From assembly GCF_023896955.1 (NCBI RefSeq), contig NZ_JAMHIW010000007.1, forward strand, positions 186,001 to 250,000: a stretch of DNA of 64,000 nucleotides, read 5' to 3'. Source of the stretch: Micromonospora sp. RHAY321. GTDB lineage: Bacteria; Actinomycetota; Actinomycetes; Mycobacteriales; Micromonosporaceae. Below are positions 43,060 through 51,522 of this stretch, piece after piece; the stretch's first letter is position 1, and each line of letters starts with the position of its first letter. The position numbers were made by a program, and so were the translations under genes. A model generated the notes under the pieces. It was not told the origin of the DNA and made no database searches. It was given only the letters and a program-made list of their open reading frames with translations.

Positions 43060-46000
43060 CTACGGCCTCGGCTGGTTGCCGTCGAGCGCCTCGTACGGCG
43101 TCTCGATCTGGACGGTCGCCGACCCACCGTCCACCGTCCCGGTGACCCTGACGGTCGCGGTACCTGCCGGCACCGACGTCCCGCGAGCGTTGAACGCCTG
43201 GTAGACGGCCTTGCCCGGGGCGACATCGGCCACCGTCCGCGAGCCGTACGGCGTGCTCAGCTCGATGGTGAGCGGCACGTTGTCGGAGTTGTGGGCGGTG
43301 ACGGAGACGTGGGCGTTGGCGCCGATGAACCGCGTGTGGGCCCGCACCTCGACGTTCCACGTGGGTGGCGGCTCGAGTTCCCTGTTCGAGCTGGCGGCGT
43401 ACGAGACGACGAGATCCTTCTCCGCGGCGGTGAAGGCGCCCGCCGTGACGAAGGCCTCGGCGGTCTGCGTGACGGTCGAGACGAACTGTCCGTGGTTGGC
43501 GAAGGGCGCCCGGTCCCACACCAGGTCGAGGAAGGTGGGACCGTCGGTGCCGGGTGAGGGGATCCCGGTCACCGGGATGTCGTAGTTCGGCAGGCCGTCA
43601 TTGCGCCTGCGGTTGGGCACGCCGGTGTCGACCGAGCCGAACACGACGGTCGGCTCGACCCGCCGGAAGTACGACGAGGCGGGCTGGGTGTCACCGATGT
43701 AGTACGGCCGCAGGGTGAAGCCGTGCGTGGTGAAGAGGTGGTCACCCGCCGCCGTGGTGCTCGTGTGGGTGATCGCCGCGCGGGAGTAGTCGCCGTCGCG
43801 CTTGAGGTGCCGGTACAGCGAGAGTTCCCGGTAGTTCCCGACGCCCGGGTTCCCGAGGACCTGCATGAGGACCGGACCCCAGAAGATCGACTGTGTGTCG
43901 GGGCGGTCCAGCGCCCGCTCGATCCGGATGCTGAATGGCATCCGGATCTCGATGGTGTCGCCGGAGTTCCAGGACCGGCTCAGGGTCAGGTAGCTGCCGG
44001 GCGTGGCAGTGACGTCCTGAGCGGCACCGTTGATCGTGACGAAGAAGCCCTTCCGCACCCAGGCCGGCACCCGCAGCTTGATGGCGAGCGGGCCACTGCC
44101 CTGCACGGTCAGCCTGGTGCGGTCCTGGCGTGGATACGCGGTCTGCTGGGTGATGGTGAAGCCCTTCTCGGCCCAGGTCAGCGTCGACGACACGTACAGG
44201 TTGACCCAGAGCGCTCCACCGTCGGCGGACTTGAAGTAGATCGTCTCCTGGTATTTGGTGTGGTTCTCCATGCCGGTCCCGCCGCAGCAGGTGCCGGTGT
44301 TGCCGTAGCTGCGGGTGGCTCCCGGGGTCAGCGGCTGGAAGTAGGTGACCTGTGGGCTGCTGACATTGGTGCTGTCCGCCCGCGAACCGGCGATCTGGTT
44401 GATCAGGCCGCGCTCGTAGTAGTCCATGTACGCCGGATCGGGCTCGTGGAAGAACAGGTTACGAGCCAGCTTGATCAGGTTGTAGGTGGTGCAGGTCTCG
44501 GCACCGCCCTGGGCAATCGAGTTCGCGATGTTGTCCCGGTTCTGGAACAGCTCGGTGTTGTTGTTGGAGCCCGGGTAGTTGCCGCCCGTTCCCCCGTTGG
44601 CGTAGGTGCGGTGCGGTACGACCATGCCGAAGAAGTTCTTGGCGGCCTGGAGGTAGTCCTGCTCGCCGCTGTGCTCGTAGACGCGCAGGTAGCCGATGAA
44701 CTGCGGCACGTGCGAGTTGGCGTGCAGCCGGTCCGGACGGCGACGACCGGGCCGGGTCTGTGGCGTCGTGACGAGGATGTCGCGGTTCTCGACGCAGGCG
44801 TCGAAGAGCGACTCCCGGTTGTCGAAGCGCTTGGCGGTGTCCAGGTGCTTCGCGTCGCCGGTGAGCGCGTAGATCTCGGGGAACACCTCGTTCGCGCCGC
44901 CGGTCTCGCCGGCGATGTAGAGGTCCCACATGTAGTTCAGGTTGTCCCGGGTGATCGGGCCCGTGTACGCGGGGTGGTTCTTGTCCCCGATGGTCAGTGC
45001 GAGGTGCGCCCACTCGGCCATCCGAACGACCACGTCGAGGGCCTTCTGGTTGTCGGTGTGGTAGTACGCGTCGAGCAGCCCACGCATGATCTTGTGCTGC
45101 GTGTACCACGGCGCCCAGGTGTTGGTGCTCAGGTCACCGCCGTAGACGGCCCACCGTGGCGGGCCGAGTCGGAGTACCGCGTCCTCGGGGATCGCGCCCA
45201 GGTAGCCGGGATGGGTCGGGACCCAGAGGGCTCCCCCGCCGCTCTGGCTGGCCACGATGCCGCCGTCGCGGCCGTTGGGCGAGGCGTCCCTGATCGTGGA
45301 GCCGTCCTCCTCCTCGAAGCGGTACCAGGCGATCGACCCGCCGCTGGTGCTCCCGGCCGCCGAGTCCAGCAGCGACTGGATCTCCTGCTGGCTCAGTGCC
45401 CGGTCGAAGATGTGGAACTCGTCGACGGTCGCGTCCAGGTACGCGTCGCCGTACTGGGAGCGCCCGATCCACCGGTTTCCCGGGTTTCCGAGGTCGGCCG
45501 GGCTGAGGGTCATGGCCGTGTTCTGGCCGGCCTGTTGACCGTTCACGTAGAGGGTGCCGGTGCGCTGGGTGAGGGTGACGGCGAGGTGCACCCACTGGTT
45601 GGTCGGCAACGCGGCGGTACCGTCGATCCGTTGTTCGCCACCGCTACCACTGACCGTGATCGCGAACCGCGGCACGTTGCCGGTGACACCGGCGCGCGGG
45701 GTCAGGAACATGTTGACCGTGGTGTTCTGACCGAAGTCGAACAGCCGGCTCCAGTTCTGGGTGGAGGCGAGATTCACCCAGGTGGCGATGGTGAAGTCGG
45801 CGAGCTGGCTGATCGCCTCCTGGGGTAGGGCCACGTGCTGCGCCCGACTGGGGCCGTTCAGGCGGAGGCCGCTTCCGAAGCGACCCGGCACCCGGCCGAT
45901 CTGCGGTTCCTCCGGCTCCTCACCACCCGGGTCGCCCCCGCCCATCCGCGCGGTGATCGCGGCCTGGCACGCCGCGAGTTCGTCGACCATCCAGTCGAGC

Positions 46001-46458
46001 TTGCTCTTGAAGATCGGCTCGCCGTGGTCGGCGTACCCCTGCGCCAGGGCCGTCATGAAGTGGCCGGCCCAGTGGCCGCTGAGCAGCCCACCGTCCTCCC
46101 AGCCCCCGGGGACGGAGACGCCCGCCGGGTTCGGTCGGCCGGCCTGGTTGTTGAACAACACGAGGAAGCGCCGCTCGTCGAGCTGCCGGAGGTAGCTCTT
46201 CATGCGGTCGCGCTTCTCCTGGAGCAGGCCGTCGCCCAGCGTCACGTCGCGCAGCTGGAACGGCCGAACCGGGGCGGTGCCGCCAGGGCCGGGGTCGGCC
46301 GGGGTCACGTTGAGTGGAGTCGGGCCGGCTGGCGCCTCGGTGGCGGCGTGGGCGGCGGTCGCGGGGAGCGCACCCGCGGTGGCCACCGCGGTGACACCGA
46401 TGGCGGACGCCTGAAGTACCTGACGTCGACTGACGGGCATCTCGTCGGAGAGAACCAT
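43060..46458 (-). CDS. Secreted GH127-type beta-L-arabinofuranosidase with inserted LamG domain
   Basis: An 1132-residue Tat-exported enzyme (PVSRRQVLQAS) from ATG 46458, with AAGGA upstream. The (alpha/alpha)6 catalytic domain begins at about residue 60 and is interrupted by a LamG/concanavalin-type domain (about 193-356) before resuming at PGYLGAIPEDAVLRLG. Zinc/nucleophile motifs of the DUF1680 clan are present: GGAETCTTYN (about 653, E-x-C) and TGTCCGGTGMENH (about 724, Cys pair). The last ~95 residues (about 1038-1132) form a module shared with the two other secreted hydrolases of the operon. It should remove L-arabinofuranose from glycans; GH127 or GH146 assignment is open. Confidence 0.88.
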   Translation of the reverse strand: MVLSDEMPVSRRQVLQASAIGVTAVATAGALPATAAHAATEAPAGPTPLNVTPADPGPGGTAPVRPFQLRDVTLGDGLLQEKRDRMKSYLRQLDERRFLVLFNNQAGRPNPAGVSVPGGWEDGGLLSGHWAGHFMTALAQGYADHGEPIFKSKLDWMVDELAACQAAITARMGGGDPGGEEPEEPQIGRVPGRFGSGLRLNGPSRAQHVALPQEAISQLADFTIATWVNLASTQNWSRLFDFGQNTTVNMFLTPRAGVTGNVPRFAITVSGSGGEQRIDGTAALPTNQWVHLAVTLTQRTGTLYVNGQQAGQNTAMTLSPADLGNPGNRWIGRSQYGDAYLDATVDEFHIFDRALSQQEIQSLLDSAAGSTSGGSIAWYRFEEEDGSTIRDASPNGRDGGIVASQSGGGALWVPTHPGYLGAIPEDAVLRLGPPRWAVYGGDLSTNTWAPWYTQHKIMRGLLDAYYHTDNQKALDVVVRMAEWAHLALTIGDKNHPAYTGPITRDNLNYMWDLYIAGETGGANEVFPEIYALTGDAKHLDTAKRFDNRESLFDACVENRDILVTTPQTRPGRRRPDRLHANSHVPQFIGYLRVYEHSGEQDYLQAAKNFFGMVVPHRTYANGGTGGNYPGSNNNTELFQNRDNIANSIAQGGAETCTTYNLIKLARNLFFHEPDPAYMDYYERGLINQIAGSRADSTNVSSPQVTYFQPLTPGATRSYGNTGTCCGGTGMENHTKYQETIYFKSADGGALWVNLYVSSTLTWAEKGFTITQQTAYPRQDRTRLTVQGSGPLAIKLRVPAWVRKGFFVTINGAAQDVTATPGSYLTLSRSWNSGDTIEIRMPFSIRIERALDRPDTQSIFWGPVLMQVLGNPGVGNYRELSLYRHLKRDGDYSRAAITHTSTTAAGDHLFTTHGFTLRPYYIGDTQPASSYFRRVEPTVVFGSVDTGVPNRRRNDGLPNYDIPVTGIPSPGTDGPTFLDLVWDRAPFANHGQFVSTVTQTAEAFVTAGAFTAAEKDLVVSYAASSNRELEPPPTWNVEVRAHTRFIGANAHVSVTAHNSDNVPLTIELSTPYGSRTVADVAPGKAVYQAFNARGTSVPAGTATVRVTGTVDGGSATVQIETPYEALDGNQPRP

Positions 46459-46484
46459 TGCGGATCGTCCTTTCACGCGGGGGA

Positions 46485-47546
46485 TCAGGAAGTTTGTGGC
46501 GCGTCGCCGGCGAGAGCCGGGGTCCGGGCTTCCGCCCGGCCTTCGTCCCGGGCGTCGGCGATAAGCTGCGCGAGTCGCCGCCGGCGTCGGCGCAGGGTGC
46601 TCCGGATGGCGAGGGCCAGGACGGCGAGGACGGCAGCCAGGGCCAGCTGCGGCCACGGCAGCGCCCAGATCGTCACGGTGGCGGTGGCGGGCTCGATCTG
46701 GGCGCCGGCGGGGTCACCACCGAGGATGGCCGGGGTGAGGTCGACGCGGGTGCCGAGTCGTCCCACCGACCAGACGCCGTCGAGGCGAGCCTCGACGGCG
46801 CGGCTGCCGCCAGGAAGTGTCTCCTCGACGTTCGTCGAGGTGCGCCGTGCGACCAGGCCGAGCGGGCCGGCGGCGGACGTCCGGCCGGTGGCGGCCACCG
46901 CGACGTTGCCGTCGTTCGTCGCGGTGTACCTGAGGTGGACCGTGCCGGCCGAGAACGGGTTCCAGGAGCGCTCGTACCGGGCGGTGAGGCCGCTGATCGC
47001 CAGGGACGCGGCGACCGTGCCGCTGGCCCGCAGCATGACCCGGAACCCGACCCGGCTCTCGACGGCGACCGTGCCTCCGGCGCTGGTGACCGCCGCCGCG
47101 ATGCCGGCCGGGTGGTCCCCTGGCGTGGCGTCGCGGGGCGCCGTGATGGTGAACGGCACCACCTTCGTCTGGTGGGGTCCGACGTTGACCGTCTGCTGCA
47201 CCCTGATCCAGGTGCCGCCGTCCGCCGACTGCTGATTCGACGGAAGCATGTTGAAGCGGCCCTTGTCGGTGAGGTAGCCGTCGGCCGCCTTCAGCGCGAA
47301 GACCACCGCGCCGTCGCTGAAGTTCCGCACGGCCAGGTGCTCGGTCACCACCTGACCCGGGTCGAGCGTGCGCTCGACCCACCGGCGGCCGTCCGGGCCC
47401 TGTTGGTCGGCCGGCTGGACCGCCCAGGTCAGCGTCGGAGACGTCGGTTGCGCCGCCGCGGCGGCGGGTGCGATCGGCACGGCGACGAACACCGCGGCCA
47501 GCACGGCGAGCAGTCGCAGCGGCGTCCGCAGCGAGGTCCGGATCAT
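46485..47546 (-). CDS. DUF916 (WxL-partner) surface protein with C-terminal membrane anchor
   Basis: A 353-residue protein from ATG 47546 (AAGGA eight bases upstream). After a Sec signal it starts PTLTWAVQPADQQGPDGRRW, the typical opening of DUF916, with VRNFSDGAVVFALKAADGY and KVVPFTITAPRDATPGDHPA. A second Ig-like domain follows. A transmembrane segment near residue 305-325 (LALAAVLAVLALAI) and an Arg-rich cytoplasmic tail anchor it. In Firmicutes such proteins pair with WxL proteins and bind peptidoglycan. Here the WxL-like partner is the gene directly upstream. Confidence 0.85.
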   Translation of the reverse strand: MIRTSLRTPLRLLAVLAAVFVAVPIAPAAAAAQPTSPTLTWAVQPADQQGPDGRRWVERTLDPGQVVTEHLAVRNFSDGAVVFALKAADGYLTDKGRFNMLPSNQQSADGGTWIRVQQTVNVGPHQTKVVPFTITAPRDATPGDHPAGIAAAVTSAGGTVAVESRVGFRVMLRASGTVAASLAISGLTARYERSWNPFSAGTVHLRYTATNDGNVAVAATGRTSAAGPLGLVARRTSTNVEETLPGGSRAVEARLDGVWSVGRLGTRVDLTPAILGGDPAGAQIEPATATVTIWALPWPQLALAAVLAVLALAIRSTLRRRRRRLAQLIADARDEGRAEARTPALAGDAPQTS

Positions 47547-47572
47547 CGCGGGTCCTTCGACGGAGGGATATG

Positions 47573-47608
47573 ACGGGTGGGGGCCGCGTCGCTGCGACCC
47601 CCACCCGT
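47573..47608 (-). terminator. Intercistronic hairpin after the WxL-like gene
   Basis: ACGGGTGGGGG and CCCCCACCCGT form a perfect 11-bp stem; the 14-base loop holds a smaller GTCG/CGAC stem. It begins three bases after the WxL-like stop and ends 26 bases before the DUF916 start. It may make the upstream message more abundant. Confidence 0.65.
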
Positions 47609-47611
47609 GTG

Positions 47612-48244
47612 TCACTCGAACAGGGAGAGGGTCAACGTCGAGGTGTACGAGCCGGCGGCGACGTCCGCCGGGGTGCGCAGGTACAGGTCGGCGTCTACCG
47701 AGTACGCGTCGCCGGTGACCGCCTCGGAGTCGAACGTCGACACCAGCAGCTCCTGGTCGACCAGGCCCACGTTGTTGCCGGGCTGGGTCGGCTCGTCGAG
47801 GACGGTCACCACCTCCTCGCCTTCGGTGACAAGGCCGGTGTCGCCGCCGTCGATCAGGCGCGGCTTCCAGCCGAGATGCCCGGCGCTGATCGGCGTCTGA
47901 CCGGCGCCGCCGACGAAGTCGGTGGCGCTACCCAGCACGGCCCAGGCGCTGTTGTCGGGCACCTCCTCCGCCGTACGGGTATCGGTCACCGTCACCGTCG
48001 GCAGGCTGCCGACGAACTGACGGACCAGCAGCGTCGAGCCGTCCTCGGACAGCGCGACCGAGTCGCCGGCGATCGACATGGCGAGTACGCCGGGTTCGGC
48101 GATCTCCTCGATGTCGACCGTCACCCGCACGTCGGTGCTGTCGCCGGGCTCGGCTTGGACCGGTGCCTGCAATGCCACCGTCCCGACCAGCACCGCACCC
48201 GCGGCACCGGCCGCGAGCAACCGCCTACGGTTTCCTGTTTTCAT
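47612..48244 (-). CDS. Secreted WxL-like surface protein
   Basis: A 210-residue secreted protein. The ATG at 48244 is preceded by GGAG six bases upstream (an in-frame ATG at 48256 is less likely). Sec signal to about residue 31. The mature protein is a single beta-rich domain: VTVTDTRTAEEVPDNSAWAV, LGSATDFVGG, ISAGHLGWKPRLI and the C-terminus AGSYTSTLTLSLFE. This matches the outline of WxL domains (D-R, W-V-G-SATDF, and a final Y-S-T-L-T-L) although the second W-x-L itself is replaced by LTLSL. It is encoded directly before the DUF916 partner. Confidence 0.75.
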   Translation of the reverse strand: MKTGNRRRLLAAGAAGAVLVGTVALQAPVQAEPGDSTDVRVTVDIEEIAEPGVLAMSIAGDSVALSEDGSTLLVRQFVGSLPTVTVTDTRTAEEVPDNSAWAVLGSATDFVGGAGQTPISAGHLGWKPRLIDGGDTGLVTEGEEVVTVLDEPTQPGNNVGLVDQELLVSTFDSEAVTGDAYSVDADLYLRTPADVAAGSYTSTLTLSLFE

Positions 48245-48268
48245 GTGCTGCTCCATCGTCGCTAGTGG

Positions 48269-51200
48269 TTACGGGGCCTGAGGGGGATCGCCGGCACAAT
48301 CGGCGCCGGCGTGGTCTGCGGTGCGGACGACCGTCACGTCCGTACCGTTGCTGGGTCCGGTGGCCCGGACGGTCGCCGAGCCGGCCGGGATCGATACCGC
48401 CCGGGTGGCGAACGACTGGTAGGCGTTAGCACCGGGCGCGACGTCGGCGACGGACCGCTGGCCGTACGCCGTCTCCAGGACGATGTCCACCGGCGCGTCG
48501 TGGTCGTTGCGCGCCTGCACGGCGACGTACGCCCTGCCGCCGACACACCTCGCCTGCACGCTGACCGTGATAGGCAACGCGGGTTGGACTCCCGGGTCGT
48601 CGGCGACCACCCGCCACTCCGTGATCGCGACCGCGGAGTAGGTGGTGCCGTTCCCGTTGGCCCGGATCGTCGCCCGCACCCGCGCCGTGGTGACCGGATC
48701 GAAGGTGACGGTGTTGAACGCGGTGGTGCTCGTGCCGTACGCGGATGCGCCGGTCACGTCGCGCCAGGCCGAGGTCGCCCCGTCCCAGTACTGCAGCACC
48801 CACCCGTCGGGTTCGGCGACGCCGTCGCCGGTGCCGCGGTTGGAGTCCCGCCAGAACTTGAGCTCCGTGCCGGTGATGCGCACCGGTCGCGCCCAGTCGT
48901 ACTGGACCCACTGGGTCGCCGGGCGAGTGCCGGACCAGGTGCCCCAGAGTTGCGCCTGGCTCGGGTTGGACGGGTCGGCGCCGTCGTTGAGGGCGGTGAC
49001 GCTGTTCCAGCCCGCCGTGTACGAGGCGGTCGGGGTCGCGATGGGCCCGATGTTGCCGGCGAGCGGCCCGGACAGGTCCGCCGGGATGGTGGCGGTCTTC
49101 GCGGTCTCCAGGTTTCCCGCCACGTCGAGCGCGCGGAACGACACGGTGTGCCGGTTCGAGTCGGGCGCCGCGATGGCGCCGCTGTAGGCGGTCCACGCGC
49201 CGGTGCCGATGGCGTACTCGACGCGGGCGACGCCGGAGGTCGCGTCGCTCGCGGTCACCGTGACCGCCCGGGTGGCACTGTCCACGGTGGCCGTGCTGAC
49301 CGGTGCCGTCGCGTCGATGGGTACCGGAAGGGTCGCGGGCGACGAGGCGTTGCCCGCACGGTCGGTCGCGGTCGCCCGGACGCTGTGCTGACCGTCGCCG
49401 GAGACGGTCACGTCGACGGACCGCACGGCGCTCGTGACGACCGGCTGGTCGTCGTCCACCCGCGACTCGATGGTCAGCCGACCGCCACGGTCGTCGACAC
49501 CGGCGACGCGCACCCGCACCGCCGACCGGAACCAGCCGGCACCGCCGGCGCTGCCGCTGGGCGTGAGCGTCAGCGTCGGCGGGGTCTCGTCGCCCTCGGT
49601 GTCCTCCGGCGAGATGACCCTGACCTGCGCGGAGACGCGACCGGCGGCGTAGCCGAGGACGCTGCCCCCGATCGTGAACGTCCCGGGCGTCGCGACGTTC
49701 TCGGGCGTGACCGGGTCCCAGAAGACCGGCAGCCGCAGCGTCTCGGCGCCGAACGCCACCGGGAGACTGTCGGGCAGTTGGGTCTCCCCCACCTCCACCG
49801 TCATTCCCGGTGCGGTGACGGACTCCGGCTGTGCGGCGAGGACCTTCCACTCCTCCACTGCCACCGCGGAGTAGGTGCTGCCGTTGGTGGACGCGTCGAA
49901 CACGGCCCGCACCTGGGTCGTGGTCACCGGGTCGAACGTGGTGTCCTGCCAGCCCTGTGTGCTGGTTGGGAAGCCGCTCGGGTTCGGCACGTCGGCCCAT
50001 TGACCGCTGTCGAGATTCCAGTACTGGATGCGCCAGCGGGCGGGGGCGGCGACGCCCGTGCCGGTGCCCTGCGGCTGGTCGTTCCAGAAGTCGACCTGCG
50101 ACCCGGAGATCCGCATCGGCTGGTCCCACGTGTACTGCACCCACTGCTGGGGCGGGTTGTTGCCCGTCCACGTCCCCCACATGTCCGGTGGCAGAGGGTT
50201 CGACCGGACGATCTCGTCGTTGAGCGCCTTCACCCAGTACTGCGTGGGCACCGGCTCGTTGGAGACGGTGACCCTGGCCGCCTGGGCGATGTTCGCCCGC
50301 GGGGTCCGGTCGGGCCCCTTGACCGGCGTCGGTGTCACGAGCTTCAGCCTCGGCGGGCTCTGCGTGTCGTCCCACTCCACCGGGTCGATCGCGACCGACC
50401 GGCGGAAGTGGCCGCCGCCCACGGCGTCGGCGGTGTGGTACGCCATGTACCACCTGCCGTTGAACTCCAGGATGCCCGGGTGGCTCGTCGTCGAGGAGAC
50501 CGGCCGGAGCATGGTGCCCCGGTAGGTCCACGGTCCCTCCGGCGACGACGCCGTCGCGTACGCGATGCAGGCGTGGTAGTTCGCCGGGGTGCACGGCGAG
50601 GTCGGGCCGGCGTTGTTCCCGGCGTACGCCATGTAGTAGGTGCCGTTGCGTTTGAAGGCCCAGGCCGCCTCGAAGAAGCCGGTCAGGCCGGTGACCGAGC
50701 GCTGGGTGGTGACCGGCGTCTTCATGTCCTGCTGGAGCTCGATCATCCGCAGCTGGCTGAACGAGCCCCACCAGAGGTACACCCGCTGGTTCGGTGCCGT
50801 GCCGTCGATGAGGATCGTCGGGTCGATGTTGTGGATGGTGTTGGCCGTCGGTACGCGTTGGGAGATGATCGGCCCACCCGCGTGGTCGGTCCACGGGCCG
50901 GTGGGGCTGTCCGAGACGGCCACGCCGATCGCGAACTTGTCGGACGCCGGGCTGTCCCGTTCGTTGATCGGTACGTACCAGTAGTAGCGCCCGTCCACGC
51001 CCCGGACGACCTGGCCCGCGTACGCGCGCCCGGGCGTCGCCCAGGCGAAGACCTGTTCCGGGCGCATCAGCGACGGATAGTGGGTCCACTGGCCGGCCTG
51101 GACGTCCGCGGTGCGGAAAGCGCCCCACTCGTTCATGATGAAGTCGTTGGTGGACGGTCCGGCCTGGTCGTGGCCGGTGTAGATGTAGAGCTGGTCCTGG

Positions 51201-51454
51201 CCGGTGTCGTTGCCGGGAGCGCCGGCCGGCACGACGACCGGCGCCGGGTCGGCCGAGTAGTAGCTACCGTCACCGAGGATCGGGTTGACGGTGTTGGTGA
51301 AGGTGTACGAGTCGGCCGCGTAGGCGGGCGCGGCGACCCCGACCAGGCCGGCGGCGACGAGCCCGGCGACCGCCGTCGCGGCGAGCGCCCTGCGGACCCG
51401 GCGCGCCGGCCTGCGGGTTGGTGGGGCGGCGCCGCGCACCATGGTGGTGTTCAC
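48269..51454 (-). CDS. Secreted GH43-family hydrolase with discoidin and Ig-like domains
   Basis: A 1061-residue secreted enzyme from GTG 51454 (GAGGAG nine bases upstream; an ATG at 51442 is an alternative). Signal peptide ends in APAYA. The five-bladed GH43 propeller (about 45-360) shows NPILGDGSYYSADPAPVV with the catalytic base Asp, HNIDPTILIDG and the EAAWAFKRNGTYYMAYAG segment with the acid Glu. Then: discoidin domain (about 388-531), Big_4-like (about 540-610), Ig-like/OmpL47-type repeats (about 640-785), second discoidin (about 805-951) and the shared C-terminal module (about 965-1055). Likely removes arabinose or cuts arabinan; the exact activity is not known. Confidence 0.9.
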   Translation of the reverse strand: MNTTMVRGAAPPTRRPARRVRRALAATAVAGLVAAGLVGVAAPAYAADSYTFTNTVNPILGDGSYYSADPAPVVVPAGAPGNDTGQDQLYIYTGHDQAGPSTNDFIMNEWGAFRTADVQAGQWTHYPSLMRPEQVFAWATPGRAYAGQVVRGVDGRYYWYVPINERDSPASDKFAIGVAVSDSPTGPWTDHAGGPIISQRVPTANTIHNIDPTILIDGTAPNQRVYLWWGSFSQLRMIELQQDMKTPVTTQRSVTGLTGFFEAAWAFKRNGTYYMAYAGNNAGPTSPCTPANYHACIAYATASSPEGPWTYRGTMLRPVSSTTSHPGILEFNGRWYMAYHTADAVGGGHFRRSVAIDPVEWDDTQSPPRLKLVTPTPVKGPDRTPRANIAQAARVTVSNEPVPTQYWVKALNDEIVRSNPLPPDMWGTWTGNNPPQQWVQYTWDQPMRISGSQVDFWNDQPQGTGTGVAAPARWRIQYWNLDSGQWADVPNPSGFPTSTQGWQDTTFDPVTTTQVRAVFDASTNGSTYSAVAVEEWKVLAAQPESVTAPGMTVEVGETQLPDSLPVAFGAETLRLPVFWDPVTPENVATPGTFTIGGSVLGYAAGRVSAQVRVISPEDTEGDETPPTLTLTPSGSAGGAGWFRSAVRVRVAGVDDRGGRLTIESRVDDDQPVVTSAVRSVDVTVSGDGQHSVRATATDRAGNASSPATLPVPIDATAPVSTATVDSATRAVTVTASDATSGVARVEYAIGTGAWTAYSGAIAAPDSNRHTVSFRALDVAGNLETAKTATIPADLSGPLAGNIGPIATPTASYTAGWNSVTALNDGADPSNPSQAQLWGTWSGTRPATQWVQYDWARPVRITGTELKFWRDSNRGTGDGVAEPDGWVLQYWDGATSAWRDVTGASAYGTSTTAFNTVTFDPVTTARVRATIRANGNGTTYSAVAITEWRVVADDPGVQPALPITVSVQARCVGGRAYVAVQARNDHDAPVDIVLETAYGQRSVADVAPGANAYQSFATRAVSIPAGSATVRATGPSNGTDVTVVRTADHAGADCAGDPPQAP

Positions 51455-51483
51455 GGTGTCGATCTCCTCACTGTTGTCCGGAG

Positions 51484-51516
51484 GTGGTGGCGGCGCCGGT
51501 GCGACGCCGCCACCAC
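51484..51516 (-). terminator. Intercistronic hairpin after the MGH1-like gene
   Basis: GTGGTGGCGGCG and CGCCGCCACCAC form a perfect 12-bp stem with a 9-base loop. It begins six bases after the stop of the 1579-residue hydrolase and ends 29 bases before the GH43 start. Confidence 0.65.
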
Positions 51517-51522
51517 GAAGGG

